From Microbacter margulisiae (lineage in GTDB: Bacteria; Bacteroidota; Bacteroidia; Bacteroidales; Paludibacteraceae): 64,000 nt of DNA. Below are positions 61,218-64,000 of this stretch, piece by piece. Each line of letters begins with the position of its first letter. The stretch's first letter is position 1. The notes below the pieces were generated by a model. The model saw only the letters and a list, made by a program, of their open reading frames with translations, did no database searches and was not told the origin of the DNA. A program made the position numbers and the translations under genes. The stretch is from the NCBI RefSeq assembly GCF_014192515.1, contig NZ_JACHYB010000001.1, positions 682,001 to 746,000 of the forward strand, written 5' to 3'.

Positions 61218-62882
61218 TTAGTATCGAAAACTACTTCCGCCAACAAACTCCCTTAACAATGACGTTGGTGGTATTTCACGATCGCGAATTGGCAAGAAAA
61301 AACGTAAAAACTTTGCCAGTCGGTGCGCCTCTGTGAATTCGCTGCAATTTTGTGGTACTTCAGCCAAAAGAGGTTCAACATATTTTTTTAATACAGCCAA
61401 TTCAAAAATTAAGGCAGAATTAAACATGACATCGGCATTTTCCTGAAATGGAAATATCCATTTATCTTCTCCATTTCTTACACTATCCCACCGCGCAATT
61501 GTTTCGCGGGCACTATAATTTCTATAACGAAAATCTCTTACTATACGACGAATCAGGCGGGTATCGGTCGTAGATATCCAGTTATGATTATCCAACGAAA
61601 TGGTTGTCAAGGCCGAAACGTAGATTTTAAATTTATTGGCATCAGGTATGGCAGGAGTTAAAGCCGGATTTAAAGCATGAATTCCTTCCATAACAAGCAC
61701 ATTATCAGATTTTAATTTCATTTTTTCACCTTTGAAATACCGTTTCCCATCTTCAAAATTATACGTGGGTAATTCAATTTCTTCTCCTTGCAACAAACTG
61801 GTTAAATGTTGATTAAGGAGGTCAACATCTAAAGCATCAATGGATTCATAATCGAGTTCTCCATTTTCATCCCGAGGTGTCTTATCACGCGTAACAAAAT
61901 AATTATCAAGGGAAATGACCAAAGGCTTTATACCTGCTACCAACAGTTGCACTGATAATCGTTTGCTAAAGGTAGTTTTACCTGACGAGGAAGGCCCGGA
62001 AATAAGCACAAATTTGGCTGATTCCTTCCGGTGTACAATCATATCAGCAATATTAGCCACTTTCTTTTCATGTAATGCTTCAGCGATATTAATTAAAGTG
62101 TAGCTCTTATTTTGTTTACACGCCAGATTAAAATCACCAACATTACGCATTCCCATTAAATTATTCCACGATATAAATTCTTTGAATACATGAAACATAG
62201 CAGGTTGATCCACATATTCCTCCAAAACTAACGGGTTCGTACGGTTAGGAATACGTAATAAAAATCCTTCTTCATATTTTTCAAGGTCAAAAAGTGTCAA
62301 CTCGCCTGTAGTTGGTAATAAAACACTGCTATAATAATCTACAAAATCACCTATCCGGAAATATCGCGAATATAAAAATCCAAGTGTTTCCAACAACACA
62401 ACCTTATCCATTTGCCCTCGTTGACGAAATAATTCAATGACTTCTGTTGTCTGCTTCTCTTCGCAAATAACCGGCAGATTTTGTGAGATAATCTCTTTCA
62501 TTCTGTCTTTAATGACATTCAAATCAACTGCAACACACTTACCATTGACGGAAATGCAACCAAAGTAGCCTTTAGCCAAGGGATGCTCTATATGAAGAGT
62601 AGCATTACCATAAACATCATTGACTGCCTTTGCCATCACCATTGATAAAGTCCGCACATAAACACGCATTCCGGATGGAGTACTGACATCTATAAATTCT
62701 ATATCTTTAGGCTTATATACAACAAAATCAAGGCTTTGAACTTTATTGTTAACTTTTGCAGCTACTACTTGAAACGGCATGTTTACTTTCAGTAAATGGA
62801 ATATTTCCATCAGCGAAATGCCCGGAGTAACCTGATGATAGGAATTTGTATTTTTGCAATAAATGGTAATTGGTTGATCCAT
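61218..62882 (-). CDS. Uridine kinase-like nucleoside kinase with N-terminal TGS-type domain
   Basis: A 554-residue fusion found in Bacteroidetes and Firmicutes. Residues 1-60 form a TGS-like domain (PITIYCKNTNSYHQVTPGISLMEIFH). About 60-280 resemble the threonyl-tRNA synthetase editing/SAD region, and about 285-500 are a P-loop phosphoribulokinase/uridine kinase domain with Walker A ISGPSSSGKTTFSKR (about 290-304). VMEGIHALNP and SLDNYF follow in the same domain. By family it phosphorylates uridine or cytidine; that is not proven. The ATG at 62882 is preferred over one 38 codons upstream, which would add a hydrophobic, unaligned stretch. It is not a tRNA synthetase because the class II catalytic motifs are absent. 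Confidence 0.88.
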   Translation of the reverse strand: MDQPITIYCKNTNSYHQVTPGISLMEIFHLLKVNMPFQVVAAKVNNKVQSLDFVVYKPKDIEFIDVSTPSGMRVYVRTLSMVMAKAVNDVYGNATLHIEHPLAKGYFGCISVNGKCVAVDLNVIKDRMKEIISQNLPVICEEKQTTEVIELFRQRGQMDKVVLLETLGFLYSRYFRIGDFVDYYSSVLLPTTGELTLFDLEKYEEGFLLRIPNRTNPLVLEEYVDQPAMFHVFKEFISWNNLMGMRNVGDFNLACKQNKSYTLINIAEALHEKKVANIADMIVHRKESAKFVLISGPSSSGKTTFSKRLSVQLLVAGIKPLVISLDNYFVTRDKTPRDENGELDYESIDALDVDLLNQHLTSLLQGEEIELPTYNFEDGKRYFKGEKMKLKSDNVLVMEGIHALNPALTPAIPDANKFKIYVSALTTISLDNHNWISTTDTRLIRRIVRDFRYRNYSARETIARWDSVRNGEDKWIFPFQENADVMFNSALIFELAVLKKYVEPLLAEVPQNCSEFTEAHRLAKFLRFFLPIRDREIPPTSLLREFVGGSSFRY

Positions 62883-62972
62883 AATATATCTTTTACATGG
62901 AAGAAACGAATAATAATGAAACTGGCCGTTATTTATTTGAACTACTAAAATAGAGCAAAAAGGGTAGAAAAC

Positions 62973-63010
62973 AAAAAAAGGACGGATTTTTTTCAAACAA
63001 TCCGTCCTTT
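62973..63010 (-). terminator. Intrinsic terminator after the ferredoxin-like gene
   Basis: AAAGGACGGAT and ATCCGTCCTTT form a perfect 11-bp stem with a 12-base loop; on the - strand a run of seven T follows. It separates the ferredoxin gene from the uridine kinase gene. Confidence 0.9.
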
Positions 63011-63029
63011 CTCTTTACTTGGATTCAGA

Positions 63030-63455
63030 TTAGACAATGGCATTCTCAGGACACATTCGTACGCATTTTCTGCAATTACGGCACAAGGCTTCTTCGATAA
63101 AAGCTTTTCCTTGCATTAGCCTGATAGCATCCGTAGGACAAATACTCACACACGTACCACATCCGGTACACTTTTCAGGTTGTATTTTTGGAAACGGTTT
63201 CGGTGAAATATTCGGCGTTGATGGCTCAGAATGAATTAATGCATAATTTGGTGCATCGTGATTAAATGACACATCTTTATCTTCACGCATTAAAGCTACA
63301 TGACAGGTGGGACACTTCAATGTTATACAAGGAACGCCATGAACATGAGGTTCGCTATATCCACAAACCGGGCAAACACAATAGATATCTGCTTCTCCAT
63401 GATGATTATGACGGTTACCATGCATATCTTCGCTACAATAATTAAAATCTTTCAT
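63030..63455 (-). CDS. Cys/His-rich protein with C-terminal 2x[4Fe-4S] ferredoxin
   Basis: A 141-residue protein in two parts. The N-terminal 60 residues are rich in His and Cys: HGNRHNHHG, then CVCPVC (Cys26, 28, 31), and Cys43, Cys48 and Cys51 in CITLKCPTCH, which look like zinc-ribbon or metal-binding pairs. The C-terminus has two ferredoxin motifs: Cys96, 99, 102, 106 in CTGCGTCVSICP and Cys125, 128, 131, 135 in CRNCRKCVRMCP. It lies 12 bases after a NifX-like gene and probably shares its transcript. It resembles iron-sulfur helper proteins, but no specific role is established. Confidence 0.85.
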   Translation of the reverse strand: MKDFNYCSEDMHGNRHNHHGEADIYCVCPVCGYSEPHVHGVPCITLKCPTCHVALMREDKDVSFNHDAPNYALIHSEPSTPNISPKPFPKIQPEKCTGCGTCVSICPTDAIRLMQGKAFIEEALCRNCRKCVRMCPENAIV

Positions 63456-63467
63456 ATGTATAAAGAT

Positions 63468-63809
63468 TTAATTGAACAAAGCTAGTTCTCCATTCTTGTA
63501 AGCTTCAAAAGCTTGTTTCATAGTCATTTCACCAGCCCCTGTAAAAATCTGCATAGGTAATTTTTGTAAAATGACTGAAGCGTTTCCGCCCGGTCCGTTT
63601 CCTGTAATTAAAACGTCAGGTCTGAGTTCAAAAAGCTGTTTTGCAGTAGCTGCCCCAGCTCCGTGAGCCTCACTTTCGGCTACTTTGTTGTCAAAATACG
63701 TTAGCTGGTTTGTCTGTTCATCGTAAAGCACAATAAATTCTGTCCGACCAAAGCGGGCATCCATTACCGCTTCCCATGTTGTTCCTTTAGTTGTAAAAGC
63801 AATTTTCAT
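63468..63809 (-). CDS. NifB/NifX-type dinitrogenase iron-molybdenum cofactor family protein
   Basis: A 113-residue protein of the small NifX/NafY-like family. It opens IAFTTKGTTWEAVMDARFGRTEFIVLYDE (about 3-31), has AESEAHGAGAATAKQLFEL (about 45-63) and a late LITGNGPGGNASVILQ (about 69-84). These proteins bind small metal-sulfur clusters and are widespread in anaerobes without nitrogenase, so the name does not imply nitrogen fixation. It is the first gene of a pair with the ferredoxin-like gene. Confidence 0.88.
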   Translation of the reverse strand: MKIAFTTKGTTWEAVMDARFGRTEFIVLYDEQTNQLTYFDNKVAESEAHGAGAATAKQLFELRPDVLITGNGPGGNASVILQKLPMQIFTGAGEMTMKQAFEAYKNGELALFN

Positions 63810-63890
63810 ATGATATATTTATTTGTTTTCAGAAGGTATTGGGCTATGTTATTCTTGAAAAATACCGCCCCATTATGCTTATTTTAGTGT

Positions 63891-64000
63891 TTATATCTGA
63901 TTGAATATCTTTATTTTATTCCACGCTTCTTCAATTTTTTCTGCAACAGCATAATCTCCATTTTCAACCACAGTTTTTCCTTTAATCATCATATTTGTAA
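63891..64000 (-). CDS. Amidohydrolase-like protein, C-terminal fragment (cut by window edge)
   Basis: A 36-codon open frame on the - strand runs from the window edge to a stop at 63891-63893. Its translation includes MIKGKTVVENGDYAV, then EKIEEAWNKIKIF, which resembles the closing VxVNGKxVVENG strand typical of the composite domain of amidohydrolases such as nucleobase deaminases. This is a motif resemblance from a short fragment; the gene could be another metal-dependent hydrolase. The NifX-like gene begins 81 bases beyond its stop. Confidence 0.5.
   Translation of the reverse strand, partial: TNMMIKGKTVVENGDYAVAEKIEEAWNKIKIFNQI

Noticed and set aside
61218..62882. Threonyl-tRNA synthetase
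   Set aside because: The TGS and editing-like regions are present, but there are no class II catalytic motifs and a P-loop kinase domain follows.
63468..63809. Evidence for nitrogen fixation
   Set aside because: The small NifX-like family is common in non-fixing anaerobes and no nif structural gene is in the window.
1..64000. tRNA, rRNA, CRISPR, insertion sequence or prophage
   Set aside because: No tRNA T-arm pattern, repeat array, transposase or phage structural gene was seen by reading; a tRNAscan or repeat search was not possible.

Overview
The window is one contiguous chromosomal segment of a Bacteroidales bacterium. This rests on AT-rich DNA (roughly 40% GC by eye), many matches to the Bacteroidetes promoter (-33 TTG/TTTG, -7 TAnnTTTG) with few Shine-Dalgarno sites, a Bacteroides-type N-succinyl/acetylornithine carbamoyltransferase, an FrdCAB/SdhCAB-type complex, a TGS-uridine kinase fusion, DUF4919, DUF2851 and an SusC-like outer-membrane barrel. 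A Paludibacter-like relative would fit, but the genus cannot be fixed from sequence alone. I see no rRNA, tRNA, CRISPR array, transposase or prophage; most of the window is housekeeping.

Layout. 0-10.6 kb: the end of a malic enzyme, a DUF3109 protein, aspS, dnaB (opposite strand), ispE, gyrA, a secreted TPR protein and ung. 10.7-17.3 kb: two tandem polysaccharide-export lipoproteins, a chain-length/tyrosine kinase protein, UDP-glucose dehydrogenase, a secreted YhcH-like protein and a nitroreductase. 17.3-21.6 kb: a large outer-membrane barrel and a DUF2851 protein. 21.9-31.5 kb: a + strand run with apgM, a DUF362 ferredoxin-like protein, a LigB dioxygenase, a Nudix hydrolase, a Gate-domain membrane protein, a HAD phosphatase and uvrB. 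31.5-34.3 kb: argB, the carbamoyltransferase and prmA on the - strand. 34.5-40.1 kb: a Gly/Tyr/Trp-rich secreted protein, an outer-membrane barrel, metK, greA and a HIT protein. 40.1-46.6 kb: fmt and nadK, then pdxJ with exbB-exbD-tonB, a DJ-1 protein and an NrnA-like DHH phosphoesterase. 46.6-64 kb, all on the - strand: purA, sdhCAB, B12-dependent ribonucleotide reductase, pabB/pabC, an M13 peptidase, an acidic pRiA4b-ORF3-like protein, rpoN, a uridine kinase, a ferredoxin with a NifX-like protein, and the end of an amidohydrolase-like gene.

How the genes fit together. ExbB-ExbD-TonB would energise outer-membrane receptors such as the barrel at 17.3 kb. Malic enzyme and the succinate dehydrogenase/fumarate reductase fit C4-acid metabolism, as in succinate- or propionate-forming Bacteroidales. 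MetK supplies SAM and PrmA uses it. The Wza-like/Wzc/Ugd block is an export and precursor module without glycosyltransferases in view.

The points I would look at first are: a DnaB whose C-terminus ends in a polyproline linker and an SSB-tip-like DVPF; a greA leader with its own promoter and intrinsic terminator, recalling E. coli GraL; a long structured metK leader with weak S-box resemblance; a promoter-plus-terminator unit with no evident gene downstream of apgM; and a threonine at the specificity position of the ornithine carbamoyltransferase.
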